Source: Lachnospiraceae bacterium
GTDB taxonomy: Bacteria > Bacillota > Clostridia > Lachnospirales > Lachnospiraceae
Reading direction: 5' to 3'
Length of the DNA: 64,000 bases
Assembly: GCA_023664345.1 (NCBI GenBank)
Contig: JAMPFQ010000002.1
Span: forward strand, 186,001 to 250,000
In this document: one piece after another, positions 33,371-42,731 of the stretch
Layout of the letters: each line of letters starts with the position of its first letter
How positions within the stretch are numbered: the stretch's first letter is position 1
Translations under genes and position numbers: made by a program
The notes under the pieces: model-generated
The model's database searches: none
Told to the model about the DNA's origin: nothing
Seen by the model: only the letters and a program-made list of their open reading frames with translations

Positions 33371-35711
33371 ACACCTCAGCTTCCTCTATATTCGCATTAT
33401 CTTCCATATATCTAAATAATGCATATTTCTTTAACTGGTTTTCAAAATCTTTCTCTGTCAACTGACTATAATCTGTCTTAGAATACTGATTTATCGTCCA
33501 TTCATCTTCTTTTCCCGGCTTATGTACGATCAATGTATAGTCATTCGCATTCTTTTTAGGATCATTCGTTATTGCATTTATCATATCATATTCTAATGCT
33601 GACCATTTTCCTGAATCCACCCTCCCATGTGTTTTATGCAAAACAAATCCATCATCTCTTAAATCATAAAATACTGTTTCCGTGTCTTTCTGCGGCTTGT
33701 TGCATTCAAAAACCACGATCGCAGTATGCGTACTTGCATTGGGCTGAAACAAATCATCCGGCATCGAAATAACATATTTAAGCGTGTGGTTAATCAATAT
33801 TCTGTTTCGTATTTTCTGATCCTTATAATAAGCTGATAATGGAGCAATCATAATGCAATATCTGCTGCATTGAGACAATAACCGCTCTAAAAAACTTATT
33901 TCTTTCATCCATGGCTTTTTCTTTCCACCCTGTTTTTGGGTACCGGAAGCAGCTTTCGCTATGTCTGACTGAAGCTTTTCATAATCATCATACCCTCCAG
34001 AATAAGGTGGATTTATAAACCCTATCGTAGGTTTTATTCCCTCATTTTTAGACAATCCGCCCAAAATAGTGCTTTCGATCGCATTCTGTATCTTTCTCTT
34101 TTTACCTACATCTGTACCTTTAAGTATTTGCTCCTCTTCCTTTGAAATAACATGGAAAACCTCATCACTGAAATAATCTACATGATATATATTAGATTTT
34201 CCATCTCCCCGGAAAAGCATATTGGACATTGCCAAAATATACATTGATGTATTTTTTTCAAATCCTATTAATTGCCTTTTCTTTATGGTATAGATCATAT
34301 CTTCTAATTGTTCTTGCCTTACAGAAGTAATGATCGGCATAATTCCATCTAAATCTTTTTGGTTGACCACAGAAATCTTATTGCATATTTCCTCCGCATT
34401 TTCTCTTAAAATTGCACCTTCTTCCACAAGTTTTAATAAATTCTCAATACCTTTCATATAGTCAAAATCTTCCAGCCCAAATCCATCAATAATTCTGGCT
34501 GTTACCTCTGATTCCCTTTGTGTCTTAAGTCTGATCATGCAGTTCATTGCACTGATCAAAAAAGAACCGGTTCCACAGCAGGGATCCATAACAACATCAT
34601 CTTCCCTGATGTCTATCAATTTTGTAAACAATGAAGTGATATGCGCAGGAGTCAAAACAATTCCTTTTTTCACATTAGTCACTCCAGCCCATTTTAGAAA
34701 ACTTTCATAAAACTTACCAATAACATCATAATTACTCTTGCGCTTAAACAATGGTATAATATTGTTATTTAACTCGTTTAATATTGCTTTCAAGTATGGT
34801 TTAGATGTTATATCAGGATCTACAGAAATAAATCCTATTTCTGCATCAATGACATCCAATTTTTCCTGCGGTACGTTTTCTGCTCTTAACACATCGTCCA
34901 CTCTATAACGTATATTTTCTGCCAAATGTTTTGGTGTCCATCCATTATAGTCATTAACAAAGCTGTTATCCTCTAATCGCTCCGGTTTAAACAAACAAAT
35001 AAGCAATGCAGATAAAATGATAGGTCTTCGCTGCGAATCAACTGCCACAAGCAAATTGTTAATCTTCTCAGAAGAATCCGTTACTGTTTCAATAATCGCT
35101 TTCGTATCAACATCATTTGCAATTGATATATAATCTTCTTCATTAAGAATGTCGTGTATCTCTAAATCTTTAATTTTTCCATCCCTGATCATATATGTAT
35201 CAACGCAAAATTCAATCGGTTTGTCCGGATCACCAGATACTGCAATTCCTATGACCGACCAATCCCTCATAAAATTTTTATAATTATTTCCCAAGCTGTT
35301 TAAAGCCGCAGGTTTAAAAAAACTCATATACCACTTAATGCCATCCACTGAATATTTAGACGGGCTGAAATCCATATCATCCAATATGCCATCCAAGTCA
35401 TCCTTATCATCCTTAGTGGTCACAACAATTTTTTCAATCTTTTTTTCTATTTCTTCTTCATCAAAATATCCACTCGTATGTTCGTTGACAGAAGTTTTTA
35501 CTTCCATCAAAATAAGTAATTTCTCGTGCGCATTTTCATAACAGCCATCTGGAATCCCTTCATTTCCAAACCTCCTGTTATGCCCTTTTGAGGCTTTTTT
35601 TAGTACTGTTAATAACTCTGTTGTAATTGGTTTTTCACTCCATCTATTAGTAAAATTATGCTCTCTGATCAAATAATCCACTTTTGACTTTGTAATGTCA
35701 TTTCTCGCCAT
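33363..35711 (-). CDS. BcgI-like restriction endonuclease-N6-adenine methyltransferase subunit
   Basis: The N-terminal ~200 residues look like a PD-(D/E)xK nuclease (NAHEKLLILMEVKTS, about 62-76, with ExK), and 330-640 is an HsdM-type N6-adenine methyltransferase with MDPCCGTGSFLISAMNCM (SAM binding) and the catalytic INPPYSGG. A helical C-terminal region follows. One chain with nuclease plus methylase and a separate S subunit is the BcgI (type IIB) layout; at 782 residues it is longer than BcgI A. GGAGGAG lies six to nine bases before the ATG. AT-rich, probably acquired. Confidence 0.85.
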   Translation of the reverse strand: MARNDITKSKVDYLIREHNFTNRWSEKPITTELLTVLKKASKGHNRRFGNEGIPDGCYENAHEKLLILMEVKTSVNEHTSGYFDEEEIEKKIEKIVVTTKDDKDDLDGILDDMDFSPSKYSVDGIKWYMSFFKPAALNSLGNNYKNFMRDWSVIGIAVSGDPDKPIEFCVDTYMIRDGKIKDLEIHDILNEEDYISIANDVDTKAIIETVTDSSEKINNLLVAVDSQRRPIILSALLICLFKPERLEDNSFVNDYNGWTPKHLAENIRYRVDDVLRAENVPQEKLDVIDAEIGFISVDPDITSKPYLKAILNELNNNIIPLFKRKSNYDVIGKFYESFLKWAGVTNVKKGIVLTPAHITSLFTKLIDIREDDVVMDPCCGTGSFLISAMNCMIRLKTQRESEVTARIIDGFGLEDFDYMKGIENLLKLVEEGAILRENAEEICNKISVVNQKDLDGIMPIITSVRQEQLEDMIYTIKKRQLIGFEKNTSMYILAMSNMLFRGDGKSNIYHVDYFSDEVFHVISKEEEQILKGTDVGKKRKIQNAIESTILGGLSKNEGIKPTIGFINPPYSGGYDDYEKLQSDIAKAASGTQKQGGKKKPWMKEISFLERLLSQCSRYCIMIAPLSAYYKDQKIRNRILINHTLKYVISMPDDLFQPNASTHTAIVVFECNKPQKDTETVFYDLRDDGFVLHKTHGRVDSGKWSALEYDMINAITNDPKKNANDYTLIVHKPGKEDEWTINQYSKTDYSQLTEKDFENQLKKYALFRYMEDNANIEEAEVFD

Positions 35712-35790
35712 CTCAACTCCTCCATTTCATATCCCAGGCCGACTTTATCCAACCGTAACACCTTAACGATAAAACATTTATTAAAATTTT

Positions 35791-35820
35791 ATCATATTTC
35801 GGGTGATTTTTCTACTACAA
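35791..35820 (-). promoter_or_regulatory. Promoter of the BcgI-like operon
   Basis: On the minus strand TTGTAG (35815-35820), an 18-base spacer and TATGAT (35791-35796), about 80 bases before the ATG at 35711. Confidence 0.5.
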
Positions 35821-35890
35821 ATCTTTCGGATTCTTCCTGTTGACCACAGATCACTTCACAAGTTCGTTAATATGTTTATTGATTGAAAAA

Positions 35891-35927
35891 GGACATTTTT
35901 CAATAATATGCTTATTGAAAAATGTCC
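35891..35927 (-). terminator. Terminator after rpsI
   Basis: GGACATTTTTCAATAA (35891-35906) pairs perfectly with TTATTGAAAAATGTCC (35912-35927); minus-strand tail CTTTTTCAATC. It lies 50 bases after the rpsI stop. Confidence 0.8.
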
Positions 35928-35976
35928 CTATACTTTTATGATCCACGCTTGTCTGTTTTACACGAATAGCACATTC

Positions 35977-36372
35977 TTATCTCTTCGAGAACTGAGGCGC
36001 ACGGCGTGCCGCTTTCAGGCCGTACTTCTTTCTTTCTTTCATACGAGGATCCCTGGTAAGGAAGCCCGCTTTCTTCAGAACAGGCCTGTAGTCAGCGTCT
36101 ACCTGGAGCAGTGCTCTTGCGATACCGTGCCTGATAGCGCCTGCCTGGCCGGTATATCCGCCGCCATGCACATTGACGATCACATCGAACTTCTCTGTGT
36201 TGTCGGTAGCAGCCAGCGGCTGGCGCACGATAACTTTCAGGGTCTCCAGTCCGAAATAGTCGTCCATAGTCCTCTTATTGATGGTAACATCGCCCTTACC
36301 GGGTACCAAATATACTCTTGCGATGGATTTCTTTCTTCTACCTGTACCGTAGTACCTTTCCGTCTTAGCCAT
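35977..36372 (-). CDS. rpsI: 30S ribosomal protein S9 (uS9)
   Basis: 131 residues, full length, with [21 protein letters not shown] at the start, [19 protein letters not shown] in the middle and the basic tail ending in QFSKR that reaches the ribosomal P site. It follows rplM by 21 bases, the standard rplM-rpsI pair, with a terminator after it. Confidence 0.98.
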   Translation of the reverse strand: MAKTERYYGTGRRKKSIARVYLVPGKGDVTINKRTMDDYFGLETLKVIVRQPLAATDNTEKFDVIVNVHGGGYTGQAGAIRHGIARALLQVDADYRPVLKKAGFLTRDPRMKERKKYGLKAARRAPQFSKR

Positions 36373-36393
36373 GATCTATTCTCCTCCTATCCC

Positions 36394-36822
36394 TTAGAAT
36401 GTCAGCGTTTCAGGCTTCTGAGCCGCATGAGGATGCTCAGCTCCTGCATATACATGAAGCTTGGTGTACATCTGTCTTCCTAAAGGTCCCTTGGGAAGCA
36501 TGCCCTTGACAGCCAGTTCGATCACCTGCTCAGGTTTCTTGGCCAACTTCTCGCGCAGGGTAACTTTTTTCATGCCGCCTACATAGTCGGAATGATGATA
36601 ATAAATCTTCTGATCCAACTTCTTGCCGGTAACTTTGATCTTCTCCGCATTGATAACGATCACAAAATCACCGCAGTCCATGTGAGGAGTGAAGATAGGC
36701 TTGTTCTTCCCTCTCAAAACCTTGGCCACCTCGGATGCAAGGCGCCCAAGGGTCTTATCTGTAGCATCCACTACATACCATTTTCTATCGATCGTAGCAG
36801 GGCTTGCCATAAAAGTTTTCAT
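36394..36822 (-). CDS. rplM: 50S ribosomal protein L13 (uL13)
   Basis: 142 residues, full length: [58 protein letters not shown] and [13 protein letters not shown] are the family landmarks. GGAGG is seven bases before the ATG. A consensus promoter lies ~190 bases upstream, leaving a long leader. Confidence 0.98.
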   Translation of the reverse strand: MKTFMASPATIDRKWYVVDATDKTLGRLASEVAKVLRGKNKPIFTPHMDCGDFVIVINAEKIKVTGKKLDQKIYYHHSDYVGGMKKVTLREKLAKKPEQVIELAVKGMLPKGPLGRQMYTKLHVYAGAEHPHAAQKPETLTF

Positions 36823-37003
36823 GATATTTCCTCCGTATTACTGTTTTCGTCGGATCAGTTTCAGCAGATCCATGCTGTCCGGCTTCATTCCCGCTCCACA
36901 GATGTCCGGCTGCGTTACAGGGTGTTCCGCAGGACTTGTTTTCTATCATTTCAAACGCTTCACCGGGGCTTTGGTTCAGCGTTCAGAAACACCGTCATAC
37001 ATT
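36823..37003 (-). promoter_or_regulatory. rplM leader, possible L13 autoregulatory element
   Basis: The 5' untranslated stretch of about 180 nt is unusually long and can form a CTGCG/CGCAG stem, a pair of CCGGACA repeats and a GGATC/GATCC stem shortly before the ribosome-binding site. L13 autoregulation through leader structure is known in Firmicutes; I cannot confirm a family match. Confidence 0.4.
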
Positions 37004-37008
37004 TTTAC

Positions 37009-37037
37009 ATTATATGATAAGTTCGGGCGCCTGTCAA
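37009..37037 (-). promoter_or_regulatory. Perfect sigma-A promoter of rplM-rpsI
   Basis: On the minus strand TTGACA (37032-37037), a 17-base spacer and TATAAT (37009-37014), all consensus. Confidence 0.8.
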
Positions 37038-37067
37038 CTTCTTTTTTCATATTTCCCGCCATGCCGC

Positions 37068-38207
37068 CTATCTGATCCACCCCCAGGTGATCGCCAGGAA
37101 TTCTCCGCAGTGATACATTCCCCGCAGCCAGATCAGCGCGGTCAGTCCCCACAGCATCCACGCCAGATCCTTTCGCACAGCCAGCACTTTCCCTGCCAGG
37201 GACAGGATCACACAGATCAGCAGTACCATGGTCCCGAACGTGGCCCGGTCCGGATAATGGGGCGAAAGAATCATGGCGCCCCAGGAAAGCAGCGCACCCA
37301 AAAGGAGCAGGACATTTCTCTGCCCCAGCGACTGCTTCAGCACGCCTTTGCACAATATGAACATAACACCCGTTACCAGCAAGGCCGGGAAAAGATACTC
37401 CACAGCCGCGGTACTCTCCGCGTATCCTCTCAGGAAGCATCTCCACAGGAAGCCATATTCTCTATCCGGCGCCTGGGCGCTGCGGACAAAATTGCCGGGC
37501 GCCGCGATGACCATAACGCTCCCCGCCAGGCAGCCGAGGCTTCCCAGGATCATCCAGGCAGACAGCTTCCGTTTCTCCCTGACGGCAAGCGCCATCACCG
37601 CAAGGCTAAGCAGCCATGCCACAGGCCCCATATTCTCATTGCTCCAGCCCGCCAGGATGCCCAGAGGAACGATCCACAGGCTGATGCCCCACAAGCGCTT
37701 TGGCGCTTCCCCGTCCTCCGGCAGTTCCCGCAGATAACACCACATGAAAAGCAGGATGAAAACCGTAATATACAGATAATTGGCGGCTCCCGCCTGCCAG
37801 AACATGCTCATCTTCCAGTTGGCGTTCAATCCCAGGAGCATTGCCATGGCCGCCCAGAACGCGGGCAGATTTTTATATCGCGCCATCATGCAGGCCATGA
37901 CTGACAACAGCATCATCATCACCACATTCAGGATATCCGCCGCACGCTCGCCCATCAGCAGCGTGATCTGCAGGATGCCATGAGTCATGCTCCTGCCTCC
38001 CCAATTGTTGTAATGCCATATCTGGCTTTTTACAATATCGGAAAAAGAAGCAATGGGGGTCGCATCGGACAGCATGGTGGAATACCATAGATCGTCCATC
38101 ATAAAAGGAACCGCCCGATGAGTCAGGTACATCACGAGTATGGACGCGAAAACAAGAATACCCGTTATGGTTCGCATGGCCCTCCGTGATTTCTCTTTCA
38201 CTGTCAC
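37068..38207 (-). CDS. Polytopic membrane protein (DUF6056-like)
   Basis: 379 residues with about ten predicted membrane spans and an N-terminal basic segment. After the first span come FMMDDLWYS and HYNNWGGRSMTHG, and between spans GWSNENMGP. This pattern of acidic and Asn/Trp residues in outer loops is like the DUF6056/GT-C-like membrane proteins of Firmicutes that are thought to handle lipid-linked sugars; activity not established. It lies 71 bases after dapL and could be cotranscribed with it. Confidence 0.7.
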   Translation of the reverse strand: MTVKEKSRRAMRTITGILVFASILVMYLTHRAVPFMMDDLWYSTMLSDATPIASFSDIVKSQIWHYNNWGGRSMTHGILQITLLMGERAADILNVVMMMLLSVMACMMARYKNLPAFWAAMAMLLGLNANWKMSMFWQAGAANYLYITVFILLFMWCYLRELPEDGEAPKRLWGISLWIVPLGILAGWSNENMGPVAWLLSLAVMALAVREKRKLSAWMILGSLGCLAGSVMVIAAPGNFVRSAQAPDREYGFLWRCFLRGYAESTAAVEYLFPALLVTGVMFILCKGVLKQSLGQRNVLLLLGALLSWGAMILSPHYPDRATFGTMVLLICVILSLAGKVLAVRKDLAWMLWGLTALIWLRGMYHCGEFLAITWGWIR

Positions 38208-38278
38208 ATCACCCCTCTTTCCGAAAATTTATCAAATGCCGATTTAACTTATTGCATTTTACCCTTATCTCCATTGAA

Positions 38279-39499
38279 TCACAGCTGTATCCTTTTGATC
38301 CTGTCCACGGCTTCCACTGTATTCTCATAGCTTCCAAACGCCGTCAGCCGGAAATAGCCCTCGCCGCTGGGGCCGAAGCCCGAACCGGGAGTCCCCACCA
38401 CATTCACCTCTTCCAGCAGATGATCAAAAAATTCCCAGCTGGTCATCTTGCCGGGAGTCTTCAGCCAGATATAGGGGGCATTGACACCGCCGGATACGGT
38501 AAATCCTGCTTCTTTCAGGCCATTATATATGTAACGTGCGTTATTCATATAATAGGCGACCTGCTCTTTCAGCTGCGCCCTGCCTGCCTCGGAGTAAACG
38601 GCTTCTCCCGCTTTCTGGACAATGTAGGGAGCGCCGTTATATTTTGTTCCGTGCCTCCTGGCCCAGAGGGAATGGAGTGTTACCTCACCGCGCTTTATTT
38701 CTTTCGGGATCACGGTAAATCCCAGTCGCACGCCGGTGAATCCCGCGTTTTTGGAGAAAGAACGCATTTCAATGGCACAGGTCTTTGCGCCTTCACATTC
38801 ATAGATGCTGTGGGGAACATCCTCCTCGGAAATATACGCTTCATAGGCCGCATCATACAGGATCACAGCGCCATTTTTATTTGCATAGTCAACCCATTCC
38901 TGCAGCTGTGCTTTCGTCACAGTGGCGCCGGTGGGATTGTTGGGAAAGCAGAGATAGATCAGGTCCGGTGTCTTTTCAGGCAGTTCCGGGGCAAACCCGT
39001 TCTCTGCCGTACATGGCATGTAGATCACGTCACTCCAGGTCTCTGTCGCAACGTCATAGGACCCCGTCCTGCCCGCCATCACATTGGAATCCACATAGAC
39101 AGGGTATACGGGATCGCAGACGGCGATCCTGTTCTCCAGGCTGAATATCTCCTGGATATTGCTGCAGTCACATTTCGCGCCGTCAGACACAAATATCTCA
39201 TCCGCCGCAATCTCACAGCCCCGGGCCTTATAGTCATTCTCCGCAATGGCATTCCGCAGGAACTCGTAGCCCAGATCCGGCGCATATCCGTGAAAACTCT
39301 CCGCTCTGCCCATCTCATCCACCGCGCCATGGAGCGCCTCGATGATAGCGGGCGCCAAGGGCTGCGTCACATCGCCGATGCCCAGCCGTATGATCTTCTT
39401 ATCCGGGTTCGCCGCGCTGTAAGCGCTTACCTTTTTTCCGATCGTAGAAAAGAGATAGCTTCCCGGCAGCTTCAAATAATTTTCATTTACCTTAAACAT
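38279..39499 (-). CDS. dapL: LL-diaminopimelate aminotransferase
   Basis: 406 residues of fold-type I aminotransferase. It carries the DapL signs: [18 protein letters not shown] at the N-terminus, [12 protein letters not shown], the CFPNNPTGA motif and the PLP-lysine segment [14 protein letters not shown]. It turns tetrahydrodipicolinate directly into LL-diaminopimelate, bypassing succinyl or acetyl intermediates. dapF, which makes the meso form, lies 35 bases upstream, so the last steps of lysine/peptidoglycan precursor synthesis are together. Confidence 0.95.
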   Translation of the reverse strand: MFKVNENYLKLPGSYLFSTIGKKVSAYSAANPDKKIIRLGIGDVTQPLAPAIIEALHGAVDEMGRAESFHGYAPDLGYEFLRNAIAENDYKARGCEIAADEIFVSDGAKCDCSNIQEIFSLENRIAVCDPVYPVYVDSNVMAGRTGSYDVATETWSDVIYMPCTAENGFAPELPEKTPDLIYLCFPNNPTGATVTKAQLQEWVDYANKNGAVILYDAAYEAYISEEDVPHSIYECEGAKTCAIEMRSFSKNAGFTGVRLGFTVIPKEIKRGEVTLHSLWARRHGTKYNGAPYIVQKAGEAVYSEAGRAQLKEQVAYYMNNARYIYNGLKEAGFTVSGGVNAPYIWLKTPGKMTSWEFFDHLLEEVNVVGTPGSGFGPSGEGYFRLTAFGSYENTVEAVDRIKRIQL

Positions 39500-39534
39500 A
39501 GTTTTTCACCTCGTATTATATGTATGTATTAAAT

Positions 39535-40425
39535 CTAGATATAACTTTCCTGAATTTCTCCCTCAAACACCGTTTCGGCGGGACCTGTCATGTATACCAG
39601 GTTCTGATCCCTGTCCCACTCAATCTGTAATTCTCCCCCCGGCAGCTTGACGGTGATATCCGCATCCGTCAGGCCGTTCAGCACACACGCCACCGCCGCA
39701 GCGCAGCAGCCCGTGCCGCAGGCCAGGGTCTCTCCTGTGCCCCGTTCCCAGACTCTCATAAATACATGCTTTCTGTCGAGTACTTCCACAAACTCCGTGT
39801 TCACTCTTTTAGGAAAACATGTGTGATTTTCAAAATCGGGGCCAATCTGCTCCAGATCCAGGTTGCGCACATCATCCATAAAAATAACCGCATGGGGATT
39901 GCCCATGGAAACACAGGTCATATGATATTGTGTGCCATTTATCGAAATGGGCTCATTTACTACCATGTCTTTTTTACCGGAGATGTCCGTCCCTTTCGGC
40001 AGCATCACCGGGATCCCCTCCGGCTCCAGGACAGGGCTTCCCATATTTACCCGCACCTTTTTCACCGTTCCTCTGTCCCAGGGATGCTGTCTCTCTATCA
40101 TCATGCTGAGATATCTGATCTGCCCCGCGCTGACTACCGTGATATGCTCGGAATCAGTCAATCCCTTGTCGTAGACAAACTTTGCCACGCAACGGATACC
40201 GTTTCCGCACATCTCCGACCGGGTGCCGTCCGCATTATACATCTCCATCTCAAAATCCGCTTCCTCCGCCGGGTTGATAAATATCACACCGTCGCCGCCG
40301 ATGCCGAAATGGCGGTCACTGAGCCTCCTCGCCAGTTCCGGCTTTTCCTCCGGGGGTATCTTCTCCCGGGATCCGTTGATATAGATATAGTCATTTCCGC
40401 AGCCCTGCATTTTCGTAAATCTCAT
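39535..40425 (-). CDS. dapF: Diaminopimelate epimerase
   Basis: I start at MRFTKMQGCGNDY (40425), preceded by a GGCAT-rich GGAGGCATCAT site; the frame extends upstream with no family match. Catalytic cysteines lie in SEMCGNGIRC (about 75) and in ACGTGCCAAAVA (about 222), and DGVIFINP, GNPHAVIF and WERGTGET are conserved. The enzyme converts LL- to meso-diaminopimelate. About 296 residues, normal length. Confidence 0.95.
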   Translation of the reverse strand: MRFTKMQGCGNDYIYINGSREKIPPEEKPELARRLSDRHFGIGGDGVIFINPAEEADFEMEMYNADGTRSEMCGNGIRCVAKFVYDKGLTDSEHITVVSAGQIRYLSMMIERQHPWDRGTVKKVRVNMGSPVLEPEGIPVMLPKGTDISGKKDMVVNEPISINGTQYHMTCVSMGNPHAVIFMDDVRNLDLEQIGPDFENHTCFPKRVNTEFVEVLDRKHVFMRVWERGTGETLACGTGCCAAAVACVLNGLTDADITVKLPGGELQIEWDRDQNLVYMTGPAETVFEGEIQESYI

Positions 40426-40460
40426 GATATGATGCCTCCTGCCATTTTCTCCGCTTATTT

Positions 40461-41009
40461 CTATTCTCCCATCATGGACAACGCCATCCGGGCTGTCTCC
40501 ACGATATTCGTCCCACTGTCCATGCTGCATTTCTGCAGGTATCTGTGGGCTTCCTCCTCCGTCATATGATTCCGTGCCATCAGAAGTTCCTTGGCCGCCC
40601 TTATGTCCGCCTCTTCCTCTGCGCTTCGCACCCTGGGCGCCGACCGCGATTTCCGCCGCTTGCGCAGGATCCCCTCACACATCATGCCCACAGTGCTGAT
40701 CAGGTCATTCACCTTCAAAGGCATGGAAAGGCATACGATCCCATTCCTCATGCGTTCGCTGAGCAGATGTCCGGATGCCATCAAGAGCATCTCAAACCCA
40801 CAGGGCATACACTCCTGTAATTCTGAATATACCATATCCGCCAGTTTAAAGCTACATATAATAATGCCGTCGTTCAGGCCGTCAGCCTGGCTGATGGCCT
40901 GTGCGCCCGTTGTACAGACGCCTGTCACCTGAAAACCGTTTCGGACCAGTATATTTTTTATCCCTCTGGCGTCTTCCAGCTTCGGCAGAGCCACAATAAT
41001 GTTCGTCAC
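40461..41009 (-). CDS. ANTAR-domain response regulator (RNA-binding antiterminator)
   Basis: The N-terminal ~115 residues are a degenerate receiver (IIVALPKLEDARGIKNIL...) without the usual phosphoacceptor Asp pattern, and the C-terminal ~60 residues are an ANTAR domain (AAKELLMARNHMTEEEAHRYLQ, then IVETARMAL). ANTAR proteins bind paired hairpins in leaders to prevent termination, often in nitrogen-use genes. It follows glnA across a 195-base structured gap and is 35 bases before dapF. It probably controls glnA and perhaps itself; the missing phosphosite suggests ligand or protein control. Confidence 0.88.
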   Translation of the reverse strand: MTNIIVALPKLEDARGIKNILVRNGFQVTGVCTTGAQAISQADGLNDGIIICSFKLADMVYSELQECMPCGFEMLLMASGHLLSERMRNGIVCLSMPLKVNDLISTVGMMCEGILRKRRKSRSAPRVRSAEEEADIRAAKELLMARNHMTEEEAHRYLQKCSMDSGTNIVETARMALSMMGE

Positions 41010-41204
41010 ATGATCTCCCCCTGCGGCATCTCACACTAACTCCCATGCCGCCTCTGGCGGCACAAATCTTTCATGAGAAGAATGCCCGTACTAAAGCGAA
41101 CAAGTTCGCTTGGGCATTCTTCGGCGTAAGACTTAGAACTTCTTCACGAAGCAGCCCTTGCTGCGAGTGAAAACTGCCAAAGGCAGTTAGAAGTTCTTCT
41201 CACG
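41010..41204 (-). promoter_or_regulatory. Structured glnA-ANTAR intergenic RNA
   Basis: On the minus strand the gap holds AACTGCC/GGCAGTT (41166-41183), a strong nested hairpin GAAGAATGCCC/GGGCATTCTTC with inner AGCGAAC/GTTCGCT (41077-41122), and TGCCGCC/GGCGGCA (about 41046-41062). AGAAGTTCT and AGAACTTCT blocks can also pair across ~60 bases. One or more may be glnA terminator or ANTAR targets. Confidence 0.5.
41076..41107. repeat. Dispersed 32-bp repeat, copy 1
   Basis: 27 of 32 bases match 46913-46944 without gaps (AGAAGAAYGCCCG, then AAAGCGAACAA). Here it forms one arm and loop of the nested hairpin at 41077-41122. Confidence 0.55.
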
Positions 41205-42536
41205 CTAGTACCTGTACAAATACTCCTGTATCTCCCACTCTGACACACTGGCGCGGTATTTCTGCCATTCCGCTTCTTTCGCCGCGATGTATTTTCCGGC
41301 CAGATGCCTGCCCAGCACATCGAGCACCAGTCCATCCTTTTTCATTTCTTCCAGGGCTTCAGAAAGAGTGCCCGGAAGATTCAGGATACCAAACGCCTCC
41401 CTCTCCGCGTCAGTCATGGTATAGATATTGCCGTCAACGCTTTCCGGCGGATCGATCTCATTGAGGATGCCGTCCAGACCCGCTTTCAGGCAGACTGCCA
41501 GCGTCAGATACGGATTCGCCGCGGAATCCGGGCTTCTCAGTTCGATCCTTGTTCCGCCTCCTCCCGCCGCGGGGATCCGGATCAGGGAACTTCTGTTGGC
41601 GGCGCTCCATGCGATATAGACCGGAGCGGCGAAGCCGGGCACCAGCCTTTTATAGGAATTTACCAGCGGATTGGTGATCGCCGCCATTCCTCTGATATGT
41701 TTCATGATGCCGCCGATAAACCAATATGCCTCCCTGCTGAGTCCGTTAGGATCGCTTTTATCCTCAAAGACATTTTTTCCATCCTTTTTCATGGACATAT
41801 TGATATGCATACCGGATCCGTTGACGCCGTATTTCGGCTTCGGCATAAAGGTGGCATGCAATCCGTGACGTTTCGCGATCGTCCGCACCGCCAGCTTGAA
41901 CGTCATGATATTATCCGCTGTGGCCAGCGCCTCGTCATAGCGGAAATCGACCTCATGCTGCGCCGGCGCGATCTCGTGGTGGGAAGCCTCGATGACCAGC
42001 CCCATATCCTCCAGGGTCATGACGATATCCCTTCTGGCGTTCTCTCCTCCGTCCAGCGGCCCGATGTCAAAATAACTCGCCTGTTCCCTGGTCTCGGTGG
42101 TAGGCATGGCGTTCTCATCGGTGTTAAAAAGGAAAAACTCACATTCCGGCCCCACCTCGAACGTATAACCCATTTCCGCCGCGTCCCTGATGGCGCGCTT
42201 CAGCACCAGCCGGGGATCCCCCTCAAAAGGAGTCCCGTCCGCCCGGTAGACATCGCACAGCAGCCTGGCCACTTTGCCCTGCTGGGGCCTCCAGGGGAAG
42301 ATCGCCAGCGTGGAAAGATCCGGACAGAGAAACATATCGGACACTTCGATGCCCACAAAACCGTCGATGGCGGAGCCGTCGAACATACACTTATTGTCCA
42401 GCGCCCTCCCCAGCTGGTTCGCCGTCACGGCGATATTTTTCAGATTGCCGAACATATCCGTAAACTGCAGGCGGATGAACTCGACGTCTTCCTCCTCCAC
42501 GATCCTCATAATATCCCTTTTTGTATACTTACCCAT
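41205..42536 (-). CDS. glnA: Glutamine synthetase (GSI type)
   Basis: 443 residues from the ATG at 42536 (MGKYTKRDIMRIVEEEDV), with AGGAGG about 12 bases upstream; an upstream GTG adds 11 residues. Landmarks: FDGSAIDGFVGIEVSDMFL, PECEFFLF, HHEIAPAQHEVDFRYDEA, GSGMHINMS and AAGGGGTRIELRSPDSAANPYL. It lacks the adenylylation-site extension and fits the shorter GSI-alpha class of Firmicutes, which is controlled by feedback and at RNA/transcription level. Makes glutamine from glutamate and ammonia. Its leader and the next gene (ANTAR) point to antitermination control. Confidence 0.95.
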   Translation of the reverse strand: MGKYTKRDIMRIVEEEDVEFIRLQFTDMFGNLKNIAVTANQLGRALDNKCMFDGSAIDGFVGIEVSDMFLCPDLSTLAIFPWRPQQGKVARLLCDVYRADGTPFEGDPRLVLKRAIRDAAEMGYTFEVGPECEFFLFNTDENAMPTTETREQASYFDIGPLDGGENARRDIVMTLEDMGLVIEASHHEIAPAQHEVDFRYDEALATADNIMTFKLAVRTIAKRHGLHATFMPKPKYGVNGSGMHINMSMKKDGKNVFEDKSDPNGLSREAYWFIGGIMKHIRGMAAITNPLVNSYKRLVPGFAAPVYIAWSAANRSSLIRIPAAGGGGTRIELRSPDSAANPYLTLAVCLKAGLDGILNEIDPPESVDGNIYTMTDAEREAFGILNLPGTLSEALEEMKKDGLVLDVLGRHLAGKYIAAKEAEWQKYRASVSEWEIQEYLYRY

Positions 42537-42575
42537 GAATCCGATCTTACCTCCTGCCTTTACTTTCACGATAAT

Positions 42576-42607
42576 AAGGGCAGTTCTCCCCTAAGCAGAA
42601 CGCCCTT
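42576..42607 (-). promoter_or_regulatory. glnA leader hairpin, candidate ANTAR-controlled element
   Basis: On the minus strand AAGGGCGTTCT pairs with AGAACTGCCCTT (one mismatch) around a CTTAGGGG-containing loop, followed by ATTATCG, between the promoter and the ATG. It could act as attenuator. Confidence 0.5.
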
Positions 42608-42618
42608 GTCCCATAGCC

Positions 42619-42648
42619 ATCATATCAATCGTTACCGCATCTTGTCAA
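42619..42648 (-). promoter_or_regulatory. Promoter of glnA
   Basis: On the minus strand TTGACA (42643-42648), an 18-base spacer and TATGAT (42619-42624). Predicted leader of about 75 nt. Confidence 0.65.
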
Positions 42649-42666
42649 TCACTAATCATGTATATT

Positions 42667-42695
42667 TTGGGAAATCCTCACATATATACTATAAA
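42667..42695 (+). promoter_or_regulatory. Possible promoter of the FMN-binding-like gene
   Basis: TTGGGA (42667-42672), 17-base spacer, TATAAA (42690-42695); an overlapping TATACT is an alternative -10. Confidence 0.45.
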
Positions 42696-42731
42696 GAGAA
42701 AAATACGGATACGGATTTAAGGGGAATCAAG

